In this document: positions 6,649-14,778 of the stretch, piece after piece
Layout of the letters: every line of letters begins with the position of its first letter
Numbering within the stretch: position 1 is the stretch's first letter
Assembly: GCA_045532055.1 (NCBI GenBank)
Contig: JAZSFF010000043.1
Coordinates: 1-40,924, forward strand
Length of the DNA: 40,924 bases
DNA from: SIG440 sp045532055
GTDB taxonomy: Bacteria > Bacillota > Clostridia > Monoglobales > Monoglobaceae
Reading direction: 5' to 3'
Made by a program: the position numbers and the translations under genes
Notes under the pieces: generated by a model
Told to the model about the DNA's origin: nothing
Database searches by the model: none
What the model saw: the letters and a program-made list of their open reading frames with translations, nothing else

Positions 6649-7594
6649 ATACAATTCTCGAACGGTTGTCGCCGTCAATAAAACTTTCGATATTTTTTGC
6701 TACTTCATCGATACATCGTTGTCTCGCATCTATGGCACCCCATGCCATGTGAGGCGTGAATATTACGTTTTCTTTGTTAAGCAGTTTTTGATAAGGGCTG
6801 TCCTTTTGCATTGGCTCGGCGGAATAAACGTCAACCCCCAAAGCTCCTATTTTGTTGTTTAAAACCGCTTGGCACACCGCTGCCTCGTCCATCACGTCGC
6901 CTCTTGCTACATTGATTAATATAGCATCTTTTTTCATCATAGAAAGTCTTTTTTCGTTTATCAGATGATAGGTTTCGGGTGTCAGAGGGACATGGATGGT
7001 TATTATATCACTTTGCCTGCACAAAGTGTCTATATCTGTGCAACAAAATTCGTCAACCGGAGTTCTTTTGTAAGCAAGAATGTTGCAACCCATTGCCTTG
7101 GCTACCCGTGCCACCTTTGTGCCAATGTTGCCAAGCCCTACAATGCCCCAAGTCATGCCTGAAATTTCATGAAAAACAGGCTCAACGCGATTGAAAATTC
7201 CGCTGTCAGTATATTCGCCCGACTTTACATAGCGGTCAAAGATTCCCAGGTTTGTTGCCAGAGAAAAAACCATGGAAATAGTCAGTTGGGCAACGCTGTC
7301 CGTTGAGTAGCCTGCCACGTTGCAAACAGCAATGTTGCGGGTACGACAATAGTCAATATCAATATTGTCATACCCTGTGGCCGTAACACAGATAAGTTTG
7401 AGGTTTTTGGCGTGAACCAGATTTTCTTCACGCAACTTTACCTTGTTGGCTACAACAATGTCTGCGTTGGAAATTCTTTCATTTACATCCTCGGGCATGG
7501 TGATATCATAATACTGAATATTGCCCAGACTTTTTATTGAATCAAAGGTCAGACCACTTCCTAATGTGGCAATGTCTAAAACAGAAATGTTCAT
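6647..7594 (-). CDS. D-2-hydroxyacid dehydrogenase (glycerate/hydroxypyruvate-type)
   Basis: This 315-residue NAD(P)-dependent oxidoreductase has the split substrate domain at both ends and the Rossmann domain in the middle, with GLGNIGTKVARVAKAMG (dinucleotide loop). The catalytic set is visible: Arg in INVARGDVMDE, Glu in VYSAEP, and His in TPHMAWGA. The closest pattern is the hydroxypyruvate/glycerate dehydrogenase branch rather than SerA, since no regulatory domain follows. AAAGGAG precedes the ATG. The gene lies about 75 nt downstream of the ABC ATPase gene, beyond a terminator, so it may be expressed by read-through or from an unresolved promoter. Substrate is inferred only at family level. 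Confidence 0.88.
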   Translation of the reverse strand: MNISVLDIATLGSGLTFDSIKSLGNIQYYDITMPEDVNERISNADIVVANKVKLREENLVHAKNLKLICVTATGYDNIDIDYCRTRNIAVCNVAGYSTDSVAQLTISMVFSLATNLGIFDRYVKSGEYTDSGIFNRVEPVFHEISGMTWGIVGLGNIGTKVARVAKAMGCNILAYKRTPVDEFCCTDIDTLCRQSDIITIHVPLTPETYHLINEKRLSMMKKDAILINVARGDVMDEAAVCQAVLNNKIGALGVDVYSAEPMQKDSPYQKLLNKENVIFTPHMAWGAIDARQRCIDEVAKNIESFIDGDNRSRIV

Positions 7595-7624
7595 GGGGTG
7601 GGGCTCCTTTGTTTATATTGTTTA

Positions 7625-7654
7625 GAAAAAGAGGCTATGAAAAATCATAGCCCC
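7625..7654 (-). terminator. Intrinsic terminator of the ABC ATPase gene
   Basis: On the minus strand GGCTATGA pairs with TCATAGCC, followed by TCTTTTT. Confidence 0.85.
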
Positions 7655-7669
7655 TTTAGGTTTTGAATA

Positions 7670-8782
7670 TTAGTGAAGGATTGCAAGCTCTGTATCCTTG
7701 TCAAACAAATGAATCTTGTTTGTGTCAAATACGGCTTTAATCTTGTCGCCGTTCTGAGCTGTTGTACGACGATTAACACGTGCAATCAAAGGAGTGCTGC
7801 CGCTCTTGAGATAGAGATAAGTTTCAGCGCCCATCATTTCTGTAAGGTCAACGTCTACGTCAACGATTGAGTCAGGCATTGATGCGATATGAGCTTCGTC
7901 TTCGTAGATGCTTTCGGGTCTGATGCCCATGATAATTTCTTTGCCAAAGTATTCAGCAATCTCTTCTCTGTTGCCCTTGCCTTCGGGAAGCTTGATGTCC
8001 AGGTTGTCGTTTACAAGGTGAACACCGTCTTCTTTCTTCTCAAGAGTAACATTGATGAAGTTCATCTGGGGGCTTCCGATAAAGCCTGCAACGAAGGTGT
8101 TAACAGGTTCGTCATAGAGCTTTGTGGGTGTATCGCACTGCTGGAGGTAACCATCCTTCATAACAGCGATTCTTGTACCCATTGTCATAGCCTCTGTCTG
8201 GTCATGTGTAACGTAAATTACTGTTGTGCCAAGCTTTTTGTGGAGCTTGCCGATTTCGGCTCTCATCTGAACTCTGAGTTTTGCGTCCAGGTTTGAAAGA
8301 GGTTCGTCCATAAGGAATACCTTTGGTTCACGAACGATAGCACGACCAAGAGCAACACGCTGTCTCTGACCACCAGAGAGAGCCTTTGGCTTTCTGTCAA
8401 GGAGATGCTCGATATCAAGAATTCTTGCAGCTTCCTGAACCTTTTCTTTTATGATATTCTTTGGAACCTTTCTCAATTTGAGACCAAAAGCCATGTTGTC
8501 GAAAACTGTCATATGAGGATAGAGTGCATAGTTCTGGAAAACCATTGCTATATCTCTGTCTTTAGGAGCTACATCATTAACCAGTTTGTCATCGATATAA
8601 AGCTCGCCTTCTGAGATTTCTTCGAGTCCAGCAATCATTCTGAGAGTTGTAGACTTACCACAACCTGAAGGTCCGACAAGGATTATAAATTCCTTATCTT
8701 CGATTTCGAGGTTGACGTCTTTTGCGCCAATAACGCCGCCCTGATAAATTTTGCCAATCTGTCTTAAACTTAAACTTGCCAT
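7670..8782 (-). CDS. Carbohydrate ABC transporter ATP-binding protein (UgpC/MsmX/MalK type)
   Basis: This 370-residue ATPase has Walker A GPSGCGKST, Q-loop FQNYALYPHM, signature LSGGQRQRVALGRA, Walker B VFLMDEPLSNLD and the H-loop His in VTHDQ. The C-terminal regulatory region (about 240-370) has the TOBE/OB folds typical of MalK-type subunits (MGIRPESIY). No permease or binding protein is nearby, so it is probably a shared ATPase like MsmX that energises several sugar importers encoded elsewhere. Upstream on the minus strand, TAGAAT preceded by TGC (plus 8828-8833) could be an extended -10, but the -35 is weak. The Shine-Dalgarno GGGAGG supports the start. Confidence 0.95.
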   Translation of the reverse strand: MASLSLRQIGKIYQGGVIGAKDVNLEIEDKEFIILVGPSGCGKSTTLRMIAGLEEISEGELYIDDKLVNDVAPKDRDIAMVFQNYALYPHMTVFDNMAFGLKLRKVPKNIIKEKVQEAARILDIEHLLDRKPKALSGGQRQRVALGRAIVREPKVFLMDEPLSNLDAKLRVQMRAEIGKLHKKLGTTVIYVTHDQTEAMTMGTRIAVMKDGYLQQCDTPTKLYDEPVNTFVAGFIGSPQMNFINVTLEKKEDGVHLVNDNLDIKLPEGKGNREEIAEYFGKEIIMGIRPESIYEDEAHIASMPDSIVDVDVDLTEMMGAETYLYLKSGSTPLIARVNRRTTAQNGDKIKAVFDTNKIHLFDKDTELAILH

Positions 8783-8911
8783 TTATTAAAACCTCCCAAG
8801 TTCTATAATACATATTATGATAGACTAATTCTAGCACACTTTGAGAAAAAATGTTAGAGGTTAATTGCACAAATTTGAATTATTCTTTCTGTCACATTGC
8901 ACAACCCCTAA

Positions 8912-8957
8912 AACAGAAAACCCCGAGACCCAGTAAAATCAAGGGTTTCGAGGTTTT
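8912..8957 (-). terminator. Intrinsic terminator of gyrA
   Basis: Fifteen-bp stem (8917-8931 with 8943-8957, one mismatch) followed on the minus strand by a T-rich tail GGTTTTCTGTTTT. The rest of the 309-bp gap 8783-9091 holds the upstream region of the ABC ATPase gene and the DnaA-box-like cluster; no gene is seen. Confidence 0.8.
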
Positions 8958-9054
8958 GAACAAGACCTTTGTGCTAGTTGTGATGATTAGCCAAAATTCG
9001 GTTTTTTGTTTTATAAAAATTCATCAAAGTGCACAGATGAACTTTTTAAGAATG

Positions 9055-9119
9055 TTTTCCACAGGCGGATAAGCCTTGTTGTATCTGGGTTTTACACATT
9101 ATCCACAGAGTTATCAACA
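9055..9119 (+). other. Cluster of three DnaA-box-like sites at the gyrA 3' end
   Basis: TTTTCCACA (9055-9063), consensus TTATCCACA (9099-9107) and TTATCAACA (9111-9119) lie in the same orientation within 65 bp. The last two fall inside the final codons of gyrA. They may be a DnaA-binding site or a chance product of Val/Asp/Asn codons. Confidence 0.4.
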
Positions 9120-11629
9120 ATTTCGGAGTTTTCCGGATTTTGTCCATCAGTTACAGCCTCAGTGTCTGCTGTCTCGTCCTCGCGAGTTACGGATGCAGCA
9201 GAAACAATCTTTACGCCTTCGCCCAGACGCATCAATCTTACACCCTTGGTAACACGTTTGAGAGTATTGATGTCTCTTGTGTCAATGCGGATTATGATGC
9301 CCTCGGAGGTGATGATAATAACGTCATCTTCCTCAGTTACAAGACCAAAGCCTGCAACTGCACCGGTATCTTCGGTTATTTTGTAAGAGGTTGTACCTTG
9401 TCCGCCACGGGCCTGAATTTTGAACTCGGAAAGTTCGGTCTTTTTGCCGTATCCGTTTTCGCTGACAACCAGAATTTTTGCGTCATCACGCATAACGTCC
9501 ATTCCTACAGCAAAGTCACCATTTCTCAGGAGTATACCGCGGACACCTCTGGAAACTCTGCCCAGGGTTCTGACGTCGGATTCTGCAAATCTTATCATCT
9601 TGCCTAGGTGTGTTCCGATGAATATTTCGGAGGTTCCGTCGGTTTTCTTTACATTGATAAGCTCGTCGCCTTCGTCAAGATTGATTGCGATTTTGCCGCC
9701 CTTGGGAGCATTTTCATATTCCATAATGTCTGTTTTCTTGATGATGCCGCCACGAGTTGCCATAACAAGATATTCGCCCTCTTTATATTCGCGGACAGGA
9801 ATCATTGCAGAAATCTTTTCCCCTGCCTCAAGCTGCAAAAGGTTCACAATAGCTGTGCCCTTTGCCTGACGGCCTGCTTCGGGGATTTGGTATGCCTTTA
9901 TACGATACATCCTGCCTGTGTTGGTAAAGAAGAGAATATATGCATGGGTAGAGGCAACGAACATGGTATTCACAAAGTCTTCCTCTTTGGTTTGCATGCC
10001 GATTATTCCTTTGCCGCCACGTTTTTGGCTTCTGTAGGTATCTACGGCAAGGCGTTTGATGTATCCCTGCTTTGTCATAGTAATAACATTGTCTTCCTCT
10101 TCAATAAGGTCTTCAATGTCAATATCATCAGCAGAGGGTTCGATGGAGGTACGTCTTTCGTCGCCGAATTTGTCACGAATTTCGGTAATTTCGGTCTTTA
10201 TAACCTCAAGAACACGTTGTTCGCTGGCAAGAATTTCTTCCATTTCTTTGATGAAAGCCATAATCTCTGCATATTCGTTGTCAATCTTCTCTCTTTCAAG
10301 TCCTTGCAAGCGTGCCAGACGCATATCGAGAATTGCCTGTGCCTGAAGGTCAGAAAGGTCAAACCGCTCCATCAATTTGGGTTTTGCGTCATTGTAACTG
10401 CTGCGGATAAGACTGATAATTTCGTCGATGTTGTCAAGGGCAATCCTGAGGCCTTCCAATATATGAGCTCTTGCCTCTGCTTTGCGTTTGTCAAAGCGTG
10501 TTCTCCGCACAATAACATCTTTCTGGAAGTCGATATACTGGTCAAGAATTTCTCTCAAATTAAGTACTTTTGGTTCTACACGGTTGACAAGAGCCAGCAT
10601 AATCACGCTGAAGGTATCCTCAAGCTGGGTATATTTGTAGAGCTGATTGAGAACGATGGTTGCGTTTGCATCACGCTTTACTTCAATAACAATACGCATA
10701 CCGTCACGGTCAGACTCATCACGAAGGTCAGCAATTCCCTCAAGACGTTTTTCGTGAACCAGTTTGGCAATATTCTCGATTAATCTAGCTTTGTTTACCA
10801 TATAAGGAATCTCGGTAATGATAATCCTCTGGCGGCCTTCGGCGTTATCCTCAATTTCTGCCTTTGCTCTAAGACGGAGTTTGCCTCTGCCTGTATGGTA
10901 TGCTGCACGGATACCGCTGGTGCCCATAATCTGTGCACCTGTGGGAAAGTCGGGACCCTTGATATATTCCATCAGCTCGTCAATGGTGATTTCGGGATTG
11001 TCAATAACGGCGATTATACCGTCAATAACCTCGGCCAGGTTGTGGGGCGGTATTTTGGTAGCCATACCAACAGCGATACCGTCAGAACCGTTTACCAAAA
11101 GGTGTGGAAAACGTGATGGAAGAACGATTGGTTCTTTGCGGCTTTCGTCAAAGTTTGGCATAAAGTCAACGGTTTCTTTTTCAATATCGGTAAGCATCCT
11201 AACAGCCATTTTCGACATTCTAGCCTCGGTGTATCTGTATGCAGCAGCAGGGTCGCCGTCAACCGAACCGAAGTTACCGTGGCCGTCAACGGTGGGATAT
11301 CTCATCGAGAAATCCTGTGCCATACGTACCATTGCGTCATATACTGATGCGTCGCCGTGGGGATGGTATCTACCCAGAACGTTACCTACGGTGGTAGCAC
11401 TCTTGCGGTATTCTTTCTCAGGCGTCAAGCCGTCTTCATACATAGCATAGAGTATGCGGCGGTGAACGGGTTTCAAGCCGTCACGGACATCGGGAAGAGC
11501 ACGTCCCACAATAACGGACATTGCATACTCGATGTATGATTTTCGCATTTCCTTTTCAATTTCTACTGGGACAATATTCAATTTTGAGGCATCAAACAGT
11601 CCCTCGTGGTTTTGGTTTTCATTAGCCAT
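9092..11629 (-). CDS. gyrA: DNA gyrase subunit A
   Basis: This 845-residue protein is the breakage-reunion subunit of gyrase, which introduces negative supercoils. The N-terminal winged helix has ALPDVRDGLKPVHRRIL and the quinolone pocket HPHGDASVYDAMVRMAQ (Ala94 and Asp98 match E. coli Ser83 and Asp87). Catalytic Tyr133 lies in AYRYTEARM. The coiled-coil and tower follow, then the C-terminal beta-propeller (about 510-815) with GyrA-box QKRGGKG and an acidic tail. The usual gyrB neighbour is absent here. The gene has its own terminator and no clear promoter in 11630-11750. An Ala at the Ser83 position is noted in the findings. Confidence 0.97.
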   Translation of the reverse strand: MANENQNHEGLFDASKLNIVPVEIEKEMRKSYIEYAMSVIVGRALPDVRDGLKPVHRRILYAMYEDGLTPEKEYRKSATTVGNVLGRYHPHGDASVYDAMVRMAQDFSMRYPTVDGHGNFGSVDGDPAAAYRYTEARMSKMAVRMLTDIEKETVDFMPNFDESRKEPIVLPSRFPHLLVNGSDGIAVGMATKIPPHNLAEVIDGIIAVIDNPEITIDELMEYIKGPDFPTGAQIMGTSGIRAAYHTGRGKLRLRAKAEIEDNAEGRQRIIITEIPYMVNKARLIENIAKLVHEKRLEGIADLRDESDRDGMRIVIEVKRDANATIVLNQLYKYTQLEDTFSVIMLALVNRVEPKVLNLREILDQYIDFQKDVIVRRTRFDKRKAEARAHILEGLRIALDNIDEIISLIRSSYNDAKPKLMERFDLSDLQAQAILDMRLARLQGLEREKIDNEYAEIMAFIKEMEEILASEQRVLEVIKTEITEIRDKFGDERRTSIEPSADDIDIEDLIEEEDNVITMTKQGYIKRLAVDTYRSQKRGGKGIIGMQTKEEDFVNTMFVASTHAYILFFTNTGRMYRIKAYQIPEAGRQAKGTAIVNLLQLEAGEKISAMIPVREYKEGEYLVMATRGGIIKKTDIMEYENAPKGGKIAINLDEGDELINVKKTDGTSEIFIGTHLGKMIRFAESDVRTLGRVSRGVRGILLRNGDFAVGMDVMRDDAKILVVSENGYGKKTELSEFKIQARGGQGTTSYKITEDTGAVAGFGLVTEEDDVIIITSEGIIIRIDTRDINTLKRVTKGVRLMRLGEGVKIVSAASVTREDETADTEAVTDGQNPENSEIVDNSVDNV

Positions 11630-11747
11630 AGCCTTATTACCTCGTTTTTTATATTTATTTGCCCGATGGCAAAAAAGGTTTACCCTTTTATCTTCGACAC
11701 AAAATCAAAAAATCCTTTTATTTGGCAAAAAAATGCCCATTAAATTT

Positions 11748-11776
11748 AAAAAAGGAGTTTTTGAAACTCCTTTTGG
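11748..11776 (-). terminator. Intrinsic terminator after comF
   Basis: AAAAGGAGTTT/AAACTCCTTTT palindrome just after the comF stop; on the minus strand it runs into T-rich sequence. Confidence 0.8.
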
Positions 11777-11777
11777 T

Positions 11778-12545
11778 TTAATCTTGTTGTGCTGGATTAA
11801 GAATTGCGGTTGCCAAAGTAAGTGCGTGCACACTTTTTGCTCCGGCACTTTTTAAAGCACGGCTGCATTCCACAATGGTTGCTCCTGTTGTACAGACATC
11901 GTCGATTAGGAGAACCCTTTTTCCTGCAATAGATTCAGGCAGGGGCACGGTCATACTGTTTCTCAGATTTTCAAGTCTTTCAGCAAATCCCAGTGTTGTT
12001 TGTTTTGCGGTTTTGCGTATTTTCTTGATGGTACCTTTTCTAAAGGGTATACCCGTTTCTTTTGATAGATATCTGCAAATCAGTTCCACATTGTCAAATC
12101 CCTGATAAACGGTCTTTTTTCGGTGAGAGGGTGCGGCACAAATAAAGTCAAAGGGCAAATCGGTATAATGCTGTCCCAATGCAATGTTTAAAATATCGGC
12201 ATAAGTTTTTGCATAGCTTTGAATACCCTTGGATTTGTATCTTACAATGGACTCCCTGACGGGAGCATCATATATGTATGCAGATGCAATTTTGTCAAAG
12301 TGTCCTGAGGTTGCGTTTAAACATCGGTAACACCGCTGTTTTGTTCCAAAACTGACAATAGGCTTGCCGCATTTTTCACAGCAAACCTGATTCACACATG
12401 CCCTGAGCCGCTCTTTGCAATCCACACATATACAATCGGCAACGTTGAGCTCCAATACTTTATCACAAATAACGCATTGGGGAGGGAAAAGAATATTTTT
12501 TATTATTGTAAAAAAGGGGGTAAATATTTTAAAGTTAGTCTTCAT
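11778..12545 (-). CDS. comF: ComF family amidophosphoribosyltransferase-like protein
   Basis: This 255-residue protein has an N-terminal double zinc ribbon (Cys pairs CVIC, CVDC, CEKC, CYRC at about residues 20-75) and a C-terminal PRTase-type domain with the PRPP loop RVLLIDDVCTTGAT. ComF proteins take part in DNA uptake in naturally transformable bacteria and are widespread elsewhere with an uncertain role. I start at ATG 12545, one codon inside the longer TTG frame. The start overlaps the last 11 bp of the upstream small RHH-like gene, so the two are likely translationally coupled. It is the terminal gene of that unit and is followed by a terminator. Confidence 0.9.
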   Translation of the reverse strand: MKTNFKIFTPFFTIIKNILFPPQCVICDKVLELNVADCICVDCKERLRACVNQVCCEKCGKPIVSFGTKQRCYRCLNATSGHFDKIASAYIYDAPVRESIVRYKSKGIQSYAKTYADILNIALGQHYTDLPFDFICAAPSHRKKTVYQGFDNVELICRYLSKETGIPFRKGTIKKIRKTAKQTTLGFAERLENLRNSMTVPLPESIAGKRVLLIDDVCTTGATIVECSRALKSAGAKSVHALTLATAILNPAQQD

Positions 12546-12705
12546 CAATGTTTGAAAGAGCCACCCTTACTGCTTCAATTACAAAGGCAGAAAAGGTACA
12601 GTTCTTGCCCTGTATGGCTTGTTCCACCTGGTCAATTAAATCATTAGGAAAACGGATGCATTTGTTGGAAGTAGGCGGAATGGACGGTATTTTGAATTTT
12701 TTCAT
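12535..12705 (-). CDS. Small ribbon-helix-helix (Arc/CopG-like) protein, 56 aa
   Basis: The minus-strand frame starts at ATG 12705 after AGGGGTGA and ends with TAA at 12535. The product (56 residues, starting MKKFKIPSIPP) has a beta-strand-like segment NKCIRFPNDLI, then two predicted helices LIDQVEQAIQ and FSAFVIEAVRVALSNI. That is the order of the ribbon-helix-helix fold, and small RHH proteins usually bind DNA as dimers. It overlaps comF by 11 bp. A set of palindromic ATGCAT/TGCA repeats lies 44-86 bp upstream and may be its own operator. The RHH call is from pattern and length only. Confidence 0.8.
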   Translation of the reverse strand: MKKFKIPSIPPTSNKCIRFPNDLIDQVEQAIQGKNCTFSAFVIEAVRVALSNIDED

Positions 12706-12748
12706 ATTATATCACCCCTGCAATACATTTTATAATACAATTATATGC

Positions 12749-12791
12749 GTTTTTGCATTACTATTATGCATAACAAATGCATTGCAAAAAC
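12749..12791. promoter_or_regulatory. Palindromic repeat cluster, candidate operator of the RHH gene
   Basis: Perfect 9-bp arms GTTTTTGCA (12749-12757) and TGCAAAAAC (12783-12791) enclose two ATGCAT palindromes (12766 and 12777) spaced 11 bp apart, about one helical turn. The position upstream of the small RHH gene fits an autoregulatory site. Confidence 0.5.
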
Positions 12792-12794
12792 AGG

Positions 12795-12828
12795 GCAAAG
12801 AAATCTCCCGAGGTTTCTCTCGGGAGAT
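12795..12828 (-). terminator. Intrinsic terminator of metY
   Basis: On the minus strand ATCTCCCGAG pairs with CTCGGGAGAT with a 6-nt loop, followed by TTCTTTG. Confidence 0.82.
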
Positions 12829-12838
12829 GTATCCGTGA

Positions 12839-14110
12839 TTAATCAATTTGGTCAAGAGCCTGCTGGATGTCTTCAATAATATCCTGTACGTTCTCGATTC
12901 CCACAGAAAATCTGATAAGGTCGGGTGTTACGCCTGCAGCCTCAAGTTCTGCATCGTTAAGCTGTCTGTGAGTATGGCTTGCAGGGTGAAGAACAGAAGT
13001 TCTTGCATCTGCAACATGGGTTACGATTGCAGCCAGTTTCAGACTGTCCATAAACTTGACCGCTGCTTCTCTGCCACCTTTTACACCAAAGGAGATTACA
13101 CCGCAGGAGCCATTGGGTAAATATTTTTCAGCCAAAGTGTGATATTTGTCATTTTTCAATCCGCAGTATTTAACCCATGAAATCTTGTCATTTTTCTCAA
13201 GATATTCCGCAACAGCCTGAGCATTGCTGCAGTGACGTTCCATTCTGAGGGGCAATGTTTCGAGACCCAGATTGAGCAAAAATGCATTGTGAGGTGAGGG
13301 GATTGAACCTAGGTCTCTCATAACCTGAGCGGTTATTTTTGTGATATATGCAGCTTTGCCAAACTTCTCGGTGTAGGTTATGCCGTGGTAAGAATGGTCA
13401 GGGGTTGTCAGACCGGGGAACTTGTCGTTCTGGGTCCAGTCAAAGTTACCGCTGTCCACAATTGCACCGCCTACAGATGTTGCGTGACCGTCCATATATT
13501 TGGTGGTGGAATGGACAACAATGTCTGCACCAAATTCAAAGGGTCTACAGTTTATTGGTGTTGCAAAGGTGTTGTCTATGATAAGGGGAACACCATGTGC
13601 GTGGGCGATGTTTGCCCATTTTTCAATATCCAATACAACGAGAGCAGGATTGGCAATGGTTTCGCCGAAAACTGCCTTTGTGTTTTCGCGGAATGCAGCA
13701 TTAAGTGTCTTTTCGTCAGCATCGGGGTCAACAAAGGTAACCTCGATGCCCAGTTTTTTCATTGTAACACCAAAGAGGTTGAATGTGCCGCCATAAACGC
13801 TGGATGAACAAACAAAATGGTCCCCTGCGTTGCATATGTTGAAGATGGAATAAAAACAAGCTGCCTGACCAGAAGATGTCAAAATTCCCGCAACACCGCC
13901 CTCAAGGTCTGCGATTTTTGCCGCAACTGCATCGTTGGTGGGGTTGGCAAGACGGGTATAAAAGTATCCGCTTTCTTCCAAATCAAAGAGCTTTCCCATA
14001 TGTTCTGTGGATGCGTACTTCCATGTGGTGCTCTGGTATATAGGCAGAACTCGGGGTTCGCCGTTTTCGGGGGTATATCCCGATTGAATGCATTTGGTTT
14101 CTATTCTCAT
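12839..14110 (-). CDS. metY: O-acetylhomoserine sulfhydrylase (O-acetylhomoserine aminocarboxypropyltransferase)
   Basis: This 423-residue PLP enzyme of the Cys/Met metabolism family should make homocysteine from O-acetylhomoserine and sulfide in the cytoplasm. The opening ETKCIQSGYTPENGEPRVLPIYQSTT, the YTRLANPTND segment, SSGQAACF, and the Schiff-base Lys204 in VVHSTTKYMDGH are typical. The length (about 420-430) and the insertion relative to cystathionine gamma-synthase (about 380) favour MetY. It is monocistronic, with a clear promoter at 14152-14180, Shine-Dalgarno GGAGGG, and a terminator. No S-box or T-box is seen in its short leader. Confidence 0.93.
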   Translation of the reverse strand: MRIETKCIQSGYTPENGEPRVLPIYQSTTWKYASTEHMGKLFDLEESGYFYTRLANPTNDAVAAKIADLEGGVAGILTSSGQAACFYSIFNICNAGDHFVCSSSVYGGTFNLFGVTMKKLGIEVTFVDPDADEKTLNAAFRENTKAVFGETIANPALVVLDIEKWANIAHAHGVPLIIDNTFATPINCRPFEFGADIVVHSTTKYMDGHATSVGGAIVDSGNFDWTQNDKFPGLTTPDHSYHGITYTEKFGKAAYITKITAQVMRDLGSIPSPHNAFLLNLGLETLPLRMERHCSNAQAVAEYLEKNDKISWVKYCGLKNDKYHTLAEKYLPNGSCGVISFGVKGGREAAVKFMDSLKLAAIVTHVADARTSVLHPASHTHRQLNDAELEAAGVTPDLIRFSVGIENVQDIIEDIQQALDQID

Positions 14111-14151
14111 TTGTAAATCCCTCCGGGTAGTTTATTGTCAAATTTAATATC

Positions 14152-14180
14152 ATTTTACTCTTTGTGTATAAAAAAGTCAA
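14152..14180 (-). promoter_or_regulatory. Promoter of metY
   Basis: Minus-strand TTGACT (14175-14180), 17-bp spacer, TAAAAT (14152-14157). Confidence 0.75.
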
Positions 14181-14222
14181 GCAAAACTATGGTCAATCGT
14201 CAATTTTTGTGATATACTGTAG

Positions 14223-14669
14223 TTACTGTCCGAGGATATTTGAAGTCTCGTTTATGGCATGCATAAAGCCGCCCATATCTGCGGAGGATATATCCCCTGC
14301 AATTATGGTGTTTTCATACACAAAAACTCCTGCCATGACCTGGGAGGAAGAGGATTCCTTGTGGTTGAGAATGCGGTAGGTGTACCGTGTAACCTTTTTG
14401 CCCCGAAAGGGTTCCAAATCAAACCCGGCACCCATTTGCACGGCGTTATAGGTTTCATACACCGCGTCAAATTCCCTTGGCAGTGTAAGATGAGTAATTT
14501 CCGCGGGGGTTGGTTCAACCTGCCAACCAAAAGTCTGGATGTATTCTACAATCATCTTGTTGGTGGAGTTGTCTATGCTGAAAAGACCTACAATTATCAT
14601 CAGGAGTACAAGGGAAAAAGCCAATGTCCCCAGGACATAACGGTATTTTTTCACCGTCATAACTATCAT
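14223..14669 (-). CDS. DUF4830-like membrane-anchored or secreted protein
   Basis: This 148-residue protein has a short basic N-terminus, one strongly hydrophobic helix (about residues 12-30), then an extracellular-type domain. The motifs NKMIVEYIQTFGWQVEP, FDAVYETYNAVQ, GFDLEPFRGKKVTRYTY and a C-terminal GGDISSADMGGF match my memory of the DUF4830 family common in Clostridia; its function is unknown. I start at ATG 14669, because AGGAGG is 7 nt upstream; the longer TTG frame is less likely. It is transcribed towards metY and divergent from the pseudouridine synthase gene. The large basic-aromatic repeat TRYTYRIL may be a beta-hairpin. No enzyme motif is visible. Confidence 0.75.
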   Translation of the reverse strand: MIVMTVKKYRYVLGTLAFSLVLLMIIVGLFSIDNSTNKMIVEYIQTFGWQVEPTPAEITHLTLPREFDAVYETYNAVQMGAGFDLEPFRGKKVTRYTYRILNHKESSSSQVMAGVFVYENTIIAGDISSADMGGFMHAINETSNILGQ

Positions 14670-14778
14670 CAAAGAGCCTCCTTTTGACCTGTGGTCCTGA
14701 AATCGCAGCAGAATTATTCCGCTTTATGTAATATATGTATATTGAAGAAAATTTATGCGAAAGAGAGGGTGTGGATGG

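Noticed and set aside
9608..10783. 391-codon plus-strand frame antisense to gyrA
   Set aside because: Composition is a Cys/Phe-rich mirror of gyrA codons and has no ribosome site or known motif; it is a shadow of the gyrA reading frame. Similar antisense frames opposite gltA, alaS and ugpC were excluded for the same reason.
12839..14110. Cystathionine gamma-synthase
   Set aside because: Same family, but the length and internal segments match O-acetylhomoserine sulfhydrylase better.
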